Assembly: GCF_014697075.1 (NCBI RefSeq)
Contig: NZ_JACJRE010000013.1
Location: forward strand, 1-64,000
Source: Tolypothrix sp. FACHB-123
GTDB taxonomy: Bacteria > Cyanobacteriota > Cyanobacteriia > Cyanobacteriales > Nostocaceae
Direction of reading: 5' to 3'
DNA length: 64,000 nucleotides
Shown here: piece by piece, positions 44,727-54,800 of the stretch
Layout of the letters: each line of letters starts with the position of its first letter
How positions within the stretch are numbered: position 1 is the first letter of the stretch
Program-made: the position numbers and the translations under genes
The notes under the pieces: generated by a model
What the model was told of the DNA's origin: nothing
The model's input: only the letters and a program-made list of their open reading frames with translations
Databases searched by the model: none

Positions 44727-46367
44727 CTATATATTACGCACTGATCTGCGTTTAGCCATTGTTAATTTCTGCCGCTCAGTTGCTTGTAAATTATTTTTTT
44801 TGATTTGCTGCTGTTCCCGATCGATTTGGTTTAAAAGTTCGATAATTTCCTGTAATTTTATCTCTGGTTTAGCAACAACATGCTGTATAATGACTTGAAA
44901 CTGCTCAATCAATCGAGAAATACTCACCTTATCAAATAGATGCGTTTTATACTCAAAATAACCCTGAAGACCTGCTGAAGTTTCCCACATAGATAAAAGT
45001 AAATCATGTCGTACTGTTCGAGTTTCAATCTCGAATGGAGTTAAGATTAAATCTGGTAGTTGCAACTGTGGCATAGGATTATTGTCCAGAACAAACCATG
45101 CTTGGTACAGTGGATGATTATTTAAACTTCTTTGTGGTTGTAGTTCTTCTACTAGCTTTTCAAAAGGTAAGTCTTGGTGAGCATATGCTTCTAATGTTAC
45201 TTGACGCGATCGCGCTAATAATTCTCGGAAACTAGGATTTCCAGATAAATCAATCCGTAGCACTAAAGTATTCACAAAAAATCCAATCAGTTTCTCAATT
45301 TCCACTCGATTGCGGTTAGCAATGGGTGAACCAACTCTAATATCTAAAGTACCTGTAAAGCAGTAAAGCAAAACTTCAAAAGCAGCCAACAATGTCATGA
45401 ATAAAGTCACACCTTCCTGACGACTAAGCACATATATAGCTTTGCTTAATTCTTGACTCAAAGTAAATGATTCCTCAGCACCTTGAGTAGTTTCATTCGT
45501 CGAATTTACAGACTGTCTGGGGAATTTTAACTGCGGATGAATATTACCTAATTTTTGTTTCCAATAATTTAGCTGGGTTTGTAATCTCTCTCCTTGCAAC
45601 CATTGACGTTGCCAAACAGCAAAATCCGCATACTGTACAGGTAATTTTGCAAGTGGTGACGGTTTACCCTGACAAAAAGCTGAATACAGTGCTACGAATT
45701 CCTCAACTAATATCCCCATAGACCAAGCATCTGAAACAATATGGTGAATTGTTAGCAGTATGATGTATTCTTTTGGGTGCAACTGTACCAAATTCACCCT
45801 CAATAAAGGAGATTTAGTTAAGTCAAAAGTTTTTTGCGCCTCTTGTGTAGTCAAGTGACGTATTTGTTGTTCTTGTTCCCATAAAGAGCATTCATCCAAA
45901 CTAATAATTGAAATAGCAAAATCTAAGCTAGAAGCAATAATCTGTATTGGTTGACCATCTACCGTTTGAAAGCTCGTTCGTAAAGCTTCATGGCGATTGA
46001 TAATTTCCTGGAAACTTTGTTGTAATGCGGCTAAATTTAATCTTCCTTGCAGTCTAACAGCCGCAGATATATTATACGATGAACTATCTGGTTCTAACTG
46101 AGTTAAAAACCACAGTCTTTGCTGCGCAAATGATAGTGGTAAATTTTCTGCGCGTGGTATTGAAGAAATAAGCTGTTGATCGAAATCTAAAACTGAATTG
46201 TTATTAGATATCAAATTCAGGATATCTTGTTTGTGTCTAGCTAATTCTTCTCTAATCGCTGGTGTGAGTACATTTTTGGGAGCGCTACAACGTAAGCGAT
46301 TATCTTCAACCCAAAGCTTAATATTTAAATTGCAAAGTTCAGCTAAAAATTCTGTAATAGTTTTCAT
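44727..46367 (-). CDS. Free condensation domain with TubC-type docking region
   Basis: A 546-residue protein with only two parts. The first 60 residues (TITEFLAELCNLNIKLWVEDNRLRCSAP ... LTPAIREELARHKQDILNLI) are a TubC-N-type docking domain, which would bind the end of the preceding synthetase. The rest is a complete C domain (about 75-520) with an intact site, HHIVSDAWS. There is no A or T domain. Its start overlaps the upstream NRPS stop by four bases (ATGA), so translation is coupled. It most likely joins the growing chain to the aspartate held on the next synthetase, whose own C-like domain lacks the histidines. Confidence 0.9.
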   Translation of the reverse strand: MKTITEFLAELCNLNIKLWVEDNRLRCSAPKNVLTPAIREELARHKQDILNLISNNNSVLDFDQQLISSIPRAENLPLSFAQQRLWFLTQLEPDSSSYNISAAVRLQGRLNLAALQQSFQEIINRHEALRTSFQTVDGQPIQIIASSLDFAISIISLDECSLWEQEQQIRHLTTQEAQKTFDLTKSPLLRVNLVQLHPKEYIILLTIHHIVSDAWSMGILVEEFVALYSAFCQGKPSPLAKLPVQYADFAVWQRQWLQGERLQTQLNYWKQKLGNIHPQLKFPRQSVNSTNETTQGAEESFTLSQELSKAIYVLSRQEGVTLFMTLLAAFEVLLYCFTGTLDIRVGSPIANRNRVEIEKLIGFFVNTLVLRIDLSGNPSFRELLARSRQVTLEAYAHQDLPFEKLVEELQPQRSLNNHPLYQAWFVLDNNPMPQLQLPDLILTPFEIETRTVRHDLLLSMWETSAGLQGYFEYKTHLFDKVSISRLIEQFQVIIQHVVAKPEIKLQEIIELLNQIDREQQQIKKNNLQATERQKLTMAKRRSVRNI

Positions 46368-49099
46368 AATTCTATCTCTTCTCGGTCATTGTCTAACTCC
46401 TTTTGAGACACAAATTGCAATTGCTTAATTGTCAACATATTTTCAATAGTTGGGACAATTTGAGCAACTGTTGGTGCTTCAAATAAACTACGTAAAGGTA
46501 ACTCAATCTTAAAGGCTTCCCGTAACCTAGAAATAGCCTGAGTTGCTAATAAAGAATGTCCACCCAAATCAAAAAAATCATCGTAAATCCCGATATGTTC
46601 TTGCTTTAATACCTGACCCCAAATATCAGCAACTATCTCTTCTGTAGGAGTACGAGGTGCAACAAAGCCAAATTCTGATTCATTTTGAAAACTTGGTATA
46701 GGTAATGCTTGGCGATCTACTTTTCCACTAGGTGCTAAAGGTAATGCTTCTAGCAAGACAATGAAAGAAGGTATCATATGTCCTGGTAGTTTTTCTTGCA
46801 GAAAATTGCGTAACTCTGAGATGAGTTCGCTACTGTTTCTATCATCAGATTGAGGTACAACATAAGCCACCAAGCGCTTATCGTCAGGGTTTTCTTCTCT
46901 AACTACAACTACAATATTTTTAACTGCTTGGTGTTGACCCAACAATGACTCAATCTCTCCCAATTCTACGCGGAAACCACGAATTTTTACCTGATGGTCA
47001 ATACGTCCGAGAAATTCTATATTTCCATCTGGAAGCCATCTTCCTAAATCTCCAGTTTTATAAATTAAATCTGGGCGATTTCCTGGTAACTTTTGAGCAA
47101 TATCTGTAAACGGATTCGGAACAAAACTTAACTGAGTTTTTTCTTCGTTTTTCCAGTAACCAGCACCTACACCAATTCCCGATACACAAATTTCTCCAGG
47201 AGCGCCAATAGGTAATAATTTCATTTGCTCATCGAGAATATAGAGATTGAGGTTAGCTAGTGGTTTTCCTATGGGAATTGTGCGTTGATTTTCTGGTAAA
47301 GGTTTATCAACAATAAATTGAGTGATATCATCAGCAGCTTCGCTAGGGCCATAAGCATTCACAATCTTGATATTAGGGTATATTTCCAGCCACTGATTTA
47401 CCCATTTAATCGCTACAGATTCACCCGATAACATCATCCATTGCAAATCAGGTAGTTCCCTTTCTGTATTTGGTAATTGCGAAATATATTCTAGTAATCC
47501 GCCAAATAAAGCTGGTACTAATTCCACAACAGTAATTTTTTCTGCTTTCAGGATTTTAAATAATTGTTCAGGAATAGCAACAATTTCAATATCTACAATT
47601 ACAGTCTTTCCACCGATTAAAATCGGTGCTAAAAATTGCCATATAGAAATATCCGTTGATGAAGGTGCGCTTTGTAAAAAACAAAATTCTGCGGTTGATT
47701 TTAGCTCATCAAACTGGGCATAAATATGATTAATAGCACCATCATGTCTCACCATTGTTCCCTTTGGTAATCCTGTAGAACCAGAAGTATAAATCGTATA
47801 AGCTATGTCAATTCCCTTGTTGACTGGCTCTAGATTTTCTTGGGAAATATTACTAAAATTAAGTTGCTGGTAGATGATTAATTCCCGGTTATGAGACCAA
47901 TTTATATTGTCAGTAATGACTTTATCTAAACAAATAATAGACTTTAATTGAGAACATTTATCTGTTAAGTCAGTCAAAATATTTAATAAAGTAGCATCAG
48001 TCAAGAGAAACTTAACTTCGCTATTAGTTAACATATATTCAATTCGATTTGCAGGATAAGTACTATCAATAGGTACGTACACTCCACCTGCTTTGTATAT
48101 AGCTAGAATAGCAATCAAAAAATTTATGTCTCGGTCTTTAAATATACCGACCAAGTCGTCTTTACTCAGTCCTAGTTGACGCAATGTAATAGCCAACTGA
48201 TTAGCAGCTTCATTTAGTTCTTGATAAGTTAATTTTTTTTGTTGATGAACTACAGCTATATTATGCGGGGTTTTATATACCTGCTGTTCAAATAACTGAT
48301 TGATTGTTTGCTCAACTGGATATGATTGATGATTATTATTGAAATATTTTAATAGCTGATCTCTATCAAATTCTGAGAATAAAGTAATATCTGATATTTT
48401 TTCATTGATATTATTGAGCGCATTTTTCAAAAAACTACTGTAATATCTGCTAAATAGGTTGATATTCTCATCTCGAAAAAGATGGTTGCTATACTCTATA
48501 TTGAGAGTAATGGATTCTTCATTAATCGAAAAAGAAAATACCAGATCGCAATCGCAATCATTGATGATATTCTTATCATGAATATTTTCTAATAAAACTA
48601 CTACATTAAACAATGGACAATGATGAGAAATTGATGGGATGTTTAATAACGAAATTAACTCTTCTAAATCGCAGTTTTGATTATTGTAAGCATCGATAAT
48701 TTCATCTTTAACTTGTAAAAGATAATCTTTGAAGGATATGTGAGATTTTACCTGAGTCCGCAAAGGAATAAATTTAGCTTTTACATCCTTTGTAGCAATT
48801 TCTGCATATCTAGGTATTCCCGCGATCGCATCATTTTTGCGACTATATTTATATAACAATATATTCAATGCAGATAACAGTATCCAGTAAGTTGAAAACT
48901 CAGAACCTTGACTGAGTTTGATGATTTTTTGAGATACATCATGGGATAGTTCCAAGCCCAGAGACTTGTTTCTCTTACAAGAAAATACAGGTCTGACATA
49001 ATCCAGCATGAGATTAGTTTCTGGAAGTTCTCCTGATAACTTATTTAGCCAATAAATTTTTTGCGCTAATAAGTCGTTTTTATGTTCTTGTCCATCCAT
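46364..49099 (-). CDS. NRPS: half C domain, A (probably Dab), T
   Basis: A 911-residue synthetase. The first about 265 residues match only the C-terminal lobe of a C domain (KIYWLNKLSGELPETNLMLDYVRP ...); the N-lobe with HHxxxDG is absent. An A domain follows (about 275-790), then T (about 815-885, GGHSLL). Pocket residues by eye are D-I-W-E-M-S-A-D-D, with three acidic residues, suiting a basic side chain. The adjacent aminotransferase should make 2,4-diaminobutyrate, so Dab is the natural guess. It has no obvious catalytic C partner other than the free C-like protein at 50449, whose active His is replaced. Confidence 0.88.
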   Translation of the reverse strand: MDGQEHKNDLLAQKIYWLNKLSGELPETNLMLDYVRPVFSCKRNKSLGLELSHDVSQKIIKLSQGSEFSTYWILLSALNILLYKYSRKNDAIAGIPRYAEIATKDVKAKFIPLRTQVKSHISFKDYLLQVKDEIIDAYNNQNCDLEELISLLNIPSISHHCPLFNVVVLLENIHDKNIINDCDCDLVFSFSINEESITLNIEYSNHLFRDENINLFSRYYSSFLKNALNNINEKISDITLFSEFDRDQLLKYFNNNHQSYPVEQTINQLFEQQVYKTPHNIAVVHQQKKLTYQELNEAANQLAITLRQLGLSKDDLVGIFKDRDINFLIAILAIYKAGGVYVPIDSTYPANRIEYMLTNSEVKFLLTDATLLNILTDLTDKCSQLKSIICLDKVITDNINWSHNRELIIYQQLNFSNISQENLEPVNKGIDIAYTIYTSGSTGLPKGTMVRHDGAINHIYAQFDELKSTAEFCFLQSAPSSTDISIWQFLAPILIGGKTVIVDIEIVAIPEQLFKILKAEKITVVELVPALFGGLLEYISQLPNTERELPDLQWMMLSGESVAIKWVNQWLEIYPNIKIVNAYGPSEAADDITQFIVDKPLPENQRTIPIGKPLANLNLYILDEQMKLLPIGAPGEICVSGIGVGAGYWKNEEKTQLSFVPNPFTDIAQKLPGNRPDLIYKTGDLGRWLPDGNIEFLGRIDHQVKIRGFRVELGEIESLLGQHQAVKNIVVVVREENPDDKRLVAYVVPQSDDRNSSELISELRNFLQEKLPGHMIPSFIVLLEALPLAPSGKVDRQALPIPSFQNESEFGFVAPRTPTEEIVADIWGQVLKQEHIGIYDDFFDLGGHSLLATQAISRLREAFKIELPLRSLFEAPTVAQIVPTIENMLTIKQLQFVSQKELDNDREEIEL

Positions 49100-49155
49100 A
49101 TTTATATGCTCCTAAAAAATACTGGTTGATTAATAAAGTCAATAAGCTTACTTAC

Positions 49156-50412
49156 TTAATTTTGCAGACAGTCCTTAAAAGCTTGCTTGAGGATTAAACA
49201 GCCTTTTTGTAAAGTAAATATATCAATGACCAAAGGAGGTAAAATTTTAATTACCGTATTATTTCTACCTGCTGTCTCAACTATTAATCCTAGTTCAAAA
49301 CAACGTGATGTTATGCTTTTAGAAAAATTTTTACCGCCGAAATTTTGAACATCAATACCCCAAATCATGCCAATTCCCCGGATGATTATGTTTTCGCTAA
49401 TTGCTGCTATCTCTTGATTCAAAAATTCTTTTAAGAAAAGCTCTTTTTCTTTAACATCTAATTCCAGAGAACTACTTTCTCTATACTCTAAAGCCGCCGT
49501 AGCTCCAATAAATGCTAATTGATTACCACGAAAAGTACCGTTATGTTCGCCTGGTTCCCATATATCTAATTCTGGTTTAATTAATAGTAGTGACATTGGT
49601 AATCCATAGCCACTAATAGATTTAGATAATATGACCATATCGGGCACTATACCTGCTCTTTCAAAAGAAAAAAAAGCGCCTGTTCTACCACAACCAACTT
49701 GAATATCATCACAGATTAATAAAATATCATGCTCGTCACACAATTTTCTCAATCTTTGCATCCATTCAATGGGAGCAACAATAACTCCCCCTTCAGCTTG
49801 CACTGTTTCAAAGATAATTGCGGCTGGTTTTTCTATGCCCGAATTGACATCATTTAAAACTGAGTCTATATATTTTATAGTGTCAAAACTCTCCATAAAT
49901 CCGTAGGGGTAAGGCATAAAGGTGACATTATTTAAGGTGCCAATTGTACCTGCCTTAATTCCCTTATTAGCAGTAATTGCTAAACTACCTAAAGTCATGC
50001 CATGATAAGCTCCCATAAAGGAGAATATACCTGGATTATTTTTGACTTTTCTTGCTAATTTTAAAGCTGCTTCTACCGCATTAGTTCCAGTTGGGCCGCA
50101 GAACTGAATGCGATAATCTAGCTGTTTTGCAGTTAATACTGTCTCATTAAATTTTGATAAGAATTTTTCTTTAGCAGAAGTATACATATCTAAACCATGT
50201 GATATTCCATCTGCATTTAAATAAGATATGATTTGATTTTTGATATAGTCATGATTGTGTCCGTAGTTTAAAGCACCCGCACCTGCAAAAAAATCTATAT
50301 ATTCTTGACCTGATTCGTCATAAACAATGGAACCCTTAGCCCGATGAAATATTGTCGGAAAATTGCGACAATAACTTCTGACGTTTGATTCACACTTTTC
50401 AAAAATATTCAT
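49156..50412 (-). CDS. Diaminobutyrate-2-oxoglutarate aminotransferase (EctB-like)
   Basis: A 418-residue class III, PLP-dependent aminotransferase that would convert aspartate semialdehyde and glutamate to 2,4-diaminobutyrate. Typical features are EYIDFFAGAGALNYGHNH, QFCGPTGTNAVEAALKLARK, AYHGMTLGSLA, the acidic IICDDIQ-type motif (LLICDDIQVGCGRTG) and the PLP Lys in VILSKSISGYGLPMS. EctB and siderophore-pathway Dab synthases have this sequence pattern. The other ectoine genes (ectA, ectC) are absent, so Dab is meant for the neighbouring NRPS rather than ectoine. Confidence 0.92.
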   Translation of the reverse strand: MNIFEKCESNVRSYCRNFPTIFHRAKGSIVYDESGQEYIDFFAGAGALNYGHNHDYIKNQIISYLNADGISHGLDMYTSAKEKFLSKFNETVLTAKQLDYRIQFCGPTGTNAVEAALKLARKVKNNPGIFSFMGAYHGMTLGSLAITANKGIKAGTIGTLNNVTFMPYPYGFMESFDTIKYIDSVLNDVNSGIEKPAAIIFETVQAEGGVIVAPIEWMQRLRKLCDEHDILLICDDIQVGCGRTGAFFSFERAGIVPDMVILSKSISGYGLPMSLLLIKPELDIWEPGEHNGTFRGNQLAFIGATAALEYRESSSLELDVKEKELFLKEFLNQEIAAISENIIIRGIGMIWGIDVQNFGGKNFSKSITSRCFELGLIVETAGRNNTVIKILPPLVIDIFTLQKGCLILKQAFKDCLQN

Positions 50413-50448
50413 AGTTTTGGCTACTGTGATGAAAATAATACAATTGAC

Positions 50449-51840
50449 TTAAACACAATCGAAATTTAATGACATTTGGTTTTTGAGCATGACTAATTCA
50501 GGATGGAGTTTTTGCTCTGTTAAAGACAATAATTCCTGAATAGTTAAATTCAAATTATTCGCCATATTTTCGAGTAATATTTTCAGATGCTCCAGGATAT
50601 TTACAATAGTTGCTGCTGCAAAAAGCTGGAAGTCATAATTAATGCCAATTGTCAGTTCTGAACCAGGATATCCAACTATCGTTAAAGGATAATTAGTTTT
50701 GTAAAAAGAATTATGTTCAGAAATATTTAAACTTCCCCATTCTTCCAAAAATCTGCCTGTTTTTTGGTTTTCAAACACGACAAAGCTAGCAAATAATGGC
50801 AGATTTCCTCTTACTTGACTACATTTTTGAACATCTACCAAGGGGTAGTATTCATATTCCCGAATTTCTACTAATTGAGTTTGTAATTCTTGTAGCCAAG
50901 GTAATAAATCATCATCCATATTTACCTTGAGGTGTACTGGTAAGGTATTCACCATTTCCCCTACCATTAACTCTGCTCCTGGTAAATCTACTGGGCGACC
51001 GGAAAAAGTACAGCCATAGATAACATTATTTTTGCCACTATAGTGACATAGAAGTATCGCCCAAGCTCCTTGAACAAGGGTGTTAATAGTTAGGTGATGT
51101 TGTCTTGCTAATGTTTCTAAATTTTTTGTAGTTGCTGCCGATAAGCTAATTTGTATATCCTCGTAGCGTTCTTCTAAATTAGATAAGTTCTGGGAATAAA
51201 GATTAGCTAAAGAAGTAGGCTCTTTGACTCCTTTCAGTTGCTGTCGCCAAAATTCTGCTGCTTGAGATAAATCCTGTTGTTGTAACCAGTTAATGTAGTC
51301 CCCAAAGCAACTACCGGACATTAAAGGCGCATCTTGATTTTGGGAATACGCTTCATAAATTTGAATAACATCATTTAATAGGAAGGGAATAGACCAGCCA
51401 TCAAGAATAATCAAATGCCAAACGCAGACAAGGTAGTAAACATTGTCTTCTACTTGAAACAAAGCTAGGCGGATTAGAGGCGCTTGGGAAAAATCAAAAC
51501 CCCGCAGGCGATCGCTCTTGAGAAAGGACTTTAATTTTGCTTGCTGTGCATCTGGCGCAATTCCCCGCCAATCTTGATATTCTATAGAGACTTCGATTTG
51601 GTCATGTACAACTTGTAATGGTTTTTCTAATTCTTCCCAATAGAAACTAGTACGTAATACTGTATGTAAGGCTGATAATTGTTGCCAAGCACGCTCAAAA
51701 GCAGAAAGATTGAGATTACCTTTAAAAGTGTAGATGTCCTGCATGTGGTAAAGTCCCAGTTCAGGGGCGTGCAGAGCATGGAACAAAATACCATGCTGTA
51801 TGGGAGAAAGTGGGTAGATATCTTGAATGTCTTCTCTCAT
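50449..51840 (-). CDS. Free condensation-type domain with altered active site
   Basis: A 463-residue protein consisting of one C-superfamily domain. It starts IYPLSPIQHGILFHALH, resembling C domains that follow other modules or epimerisation-type domains. The HHxxxDG site reads H142 L143 ... D147 G148, so the second, catalytic His is a Leu, although DGWS is intact. No A or T domain is attached and the tail after residue 440 is short. The start overlaps the upstream NRPS stop by four bases. It may be a structural or recruiting domain, or a weak catalyst for loading the Dab module. Confidence 0.85.
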   Translation of the reverse strand: MREDIQDIYPLSPIQHGILFHALHAPELGLYHMQDIYTFKGNLNLSAFERAWQQLSALHTVLRTSFYWEELEKPLQVVHDQIEVSIEYQDWRGIAPDAQQAKLKSFLKSDRLRGFDFSQAPLIRLALFQVEDNVYYLVCVWHLIILDGWSIPFLLNDVIQIYEAYSQNQDAPLMSGSCFGDYINWLQQQDLSQAAEFWRQQLKGVKEPTSLANLYSQNLSNLEERYEDIQISLSAATTKNLETLARQHHLTINTLVQGAWAILLCHYSGKNNVIYGCTFSGRPVDLPGAELMVGEMVNTLPVHLKVNMDDDLLPWLQELQTQLVEIREYEYYPLVDVQKCSQVRGNLPLFASFVVFENQKTGRFLEEWGSLNISEHNSFYKTNYPLTIVGYPGSELTIGINYDFQLFAAATIVNILEHLKILLENMANNLNLTIQELLSLTEQKLHPELVMLKNQMSLNFDCV

Positions 51841-54800
51841 ATTTTTTGATTTTTACTTGTTCGTTTGACTTTTGCTAAAAATCGGTCAAGTTCTGTTTGA
51901 TTCAAGTTGGCTTTGGAGAAGTGAGCAGATGTATCATTTTTCGTAATTTTTGGTTCTGCTGAAATTACATTTTGACTAACAGCTACACTTGCCAAATTTG
52001 CCACTGTTTGATGTTGAAATAATTGTTTAACAGTCAGTTTTATCCCAGCTTGATTAGCTTTAGTGATGACGACAATCGCCACAATAGAATCCCCACCTAA
52101 TTCAAAAAAGTTATCGAAAATCCCTACTCGCTCCACACCCAAAACTTCTGTAAAAATTTCAGTCAGTTTGGTTTCTACAAAATTACGAGGTTTTACGACT
52201 TCTTGATTGACTCCAAGTTTTGCTATATCCGGTGTAGGTAGGGCTTTGCGGTCAACTTTACCATTAGGAGTAAGTGGTAATGCTTCTAATATGACAAAAG
52301 CTGCTGGTATCATGTAGTTTGGCAACTTTGTCTCTAAGAAATTGCGTAGTTCAGAAATCGTTGGTGTTAGCTCTTTTGTGGGGACAATATAAGCTACTAG
52401 ACGTTGAGACGCTGAATCTTCTCTTACCGTCACAACAGTTTCTCGCACTCCTGAATATTGGCTAATAACTGCCTCAATTTCTCCTAATTCAATGCGGAAA
52501 CCACGAATTTTTACTTGGTGATCAATTCGACCAAGATATTCAATTTCTCTATTGGGTAAATACCGCGCTAAGTCGCCAGTTTTATATAAACGTGCTGATG
52601 CTCGATCGCTAAAAGGATGAGAGATAAATTTCTCTGCTGTTAAATCTGGACGATTGAAGTAACCTCTAGCTAGTCCTGCGCCACCAATACATAATTCCCC
52701 TGGTACACCGTCAGGAACTAACTGATTATATTGGTCAAGGATGTAAAGTTGTGTGTTAGCAATTGGGGAACTAATGGGTACAGTTTTATTAACAGTTTTT
52801 ATTTGACTAGCGGCTGACCAAATTGTGGTTTCTGTCGGGCCATACATATTCCATAAAGAACTACATCTTTGTAATAATTGACTCGCTAAAGGTGCAGATA
52901 AAGCTTCTCCACCACAGAGAATTTTTAATTGAAGATTTTCATCCCAACCTGAAGCTAAAAGTAACTTCCATGTAGCTGGTGTAGCTTGCATGACTGTTGC
53001 TTTTGATGCTTTGATTTTTGCTAACAATTGGATGCCATCAGCGATAACTTCTTGACTAGCTACTATTAAACAAGCACCAACTATGAGAGGTAGAAAAATC
53101 TCTAAGGCGGCAATATCAAAAGAATATGTTGTAACTGCTAGTAATTTATCTTGAGATGTTAATCCTGGGGCTTGTTTCATGGAGTACAAAAAGTTACTCA
53201 GAGCCATGTGAGGAATTTGTACACCTTTTGGTTTGCCTGTAGAACCAGAAGTATAAATAATATAAGCTAAGTTCTCAGTTGTGAGTTCAGAAGATAAATT
53301 ATTTTGGCTGTGTTGGGCTATGATATGCCAATCACTATCTAGACAAACTATTTGCGCTTGATGCTGTGGTAATAACTCCAGTAATGAGGCTTGAGTTAAT
53401 AATACTGAAGCTTGGGTATCTTCTAATATATATTCTAATCTTTGTTGGGGATAATTAGGGTCAAGGGGTATATAAGCACCACCAGCTTTGAGAATTGCTA
53501 ATAACCCAATTACCATTTCTAAAGAACGCTCGATACATATCCCAACTAATACTTCTGGTTTGACTCCCAGAGAACGTAAATAATGAGCGAGTTGATTTGC
53601 TTTGGCGTTGAGTTCTTGATAGGTTAATTGTTGATTTTCATAGATAACTGCAACGGCGTCTGGTGTTTTTTCTACTTGTTGTGCAAATAATTCATGGATA
53701 AATTTATCAACAGGATAGGTAATTTCTCTGTTGTGCGACTGTTGTAATAGTTGATGCTGTTCAGATGATGTTAATAATGGTAGCTGAGATAAACGCTGTT
53801 GTGGATTGGCGATAATTCCTTCCAGTAAAGTTTGGAAATGCCCCGCCATTCGCTTGATTGTGCTTTCTTGAAATAAATCGCTATTGTATTCAAAATGAGC
53901 AACTAAACCCTCGATAGTTTCTGTCATATCTAGGGTTAAATCAAATTTGGCAGTACCACTGTCAACAGGTAAATAACTTAAATTTAAGCCAGGTAATTCT
54001 AAAGCTGACATCGATGCATTTTGCAGCACAAACATCACTTGAAATATGGGTGTATGGCTTAAATTGCGTTGGGGTTGCAGTTCTTCTACTAACAACTCAA
54101 AAGGTAAATCTTGGTGAGCATAAGCACCTAAAGCAACTTCTCGCACCCGTTTTAGTAGTTCAATAAAACTGGGATTTCCAGCTAAGTTAGTTCGCAGTAC
54201 AAGGGTATTGATAAATAGTCCAATCAGCCCTTCTAACTCGATGCGATCGCGGTTAGCAATTGGCGAACCGATCGCCAGATCTTCGCTACCTGTATAACGG
54301 TATAGTAAGGTTTGGAATGCTGCTAGCAATGTCATAAACAAGGTAGTTCCCTGTTGCTGACTCAACTGATTTAAGCCTACAGATAGCTGCTGGGGTAACT
54401 TAAAACTGTATGTAGCACCTTGAAAGCTTTGAACGGCGGGACGAGGAAAATCTGTTGGTAACTCTAATAATTCTGGTACACCCTCTAACTGCTGTCGCCA
54501 GTAAGATATCTGCGATTCTAGTCTTTCTCCTTGTAACCATTGTCGCTGCCAAGCTGCAAAATCGACATATTGAATTGGTAACTCAACTAATGGTGCGGGT
54601 TGTTCTTCACAAAAAGCTTGATAAAGGGTAGCAAATTCACGCACTAAAATATCTGTTGACCAAGCATCAGAGGCAATATGATGCATTGTCAAAAGTAATA
54701 CGTGTTCCTCTTCGCTCAGGCGCAGTAATTTGACGCGCAGTAAAAAACCATCGTTTAAATCAAAGGGTTTTTGTGCTTCTTCTTTTGCTTGTTGTTGAAT

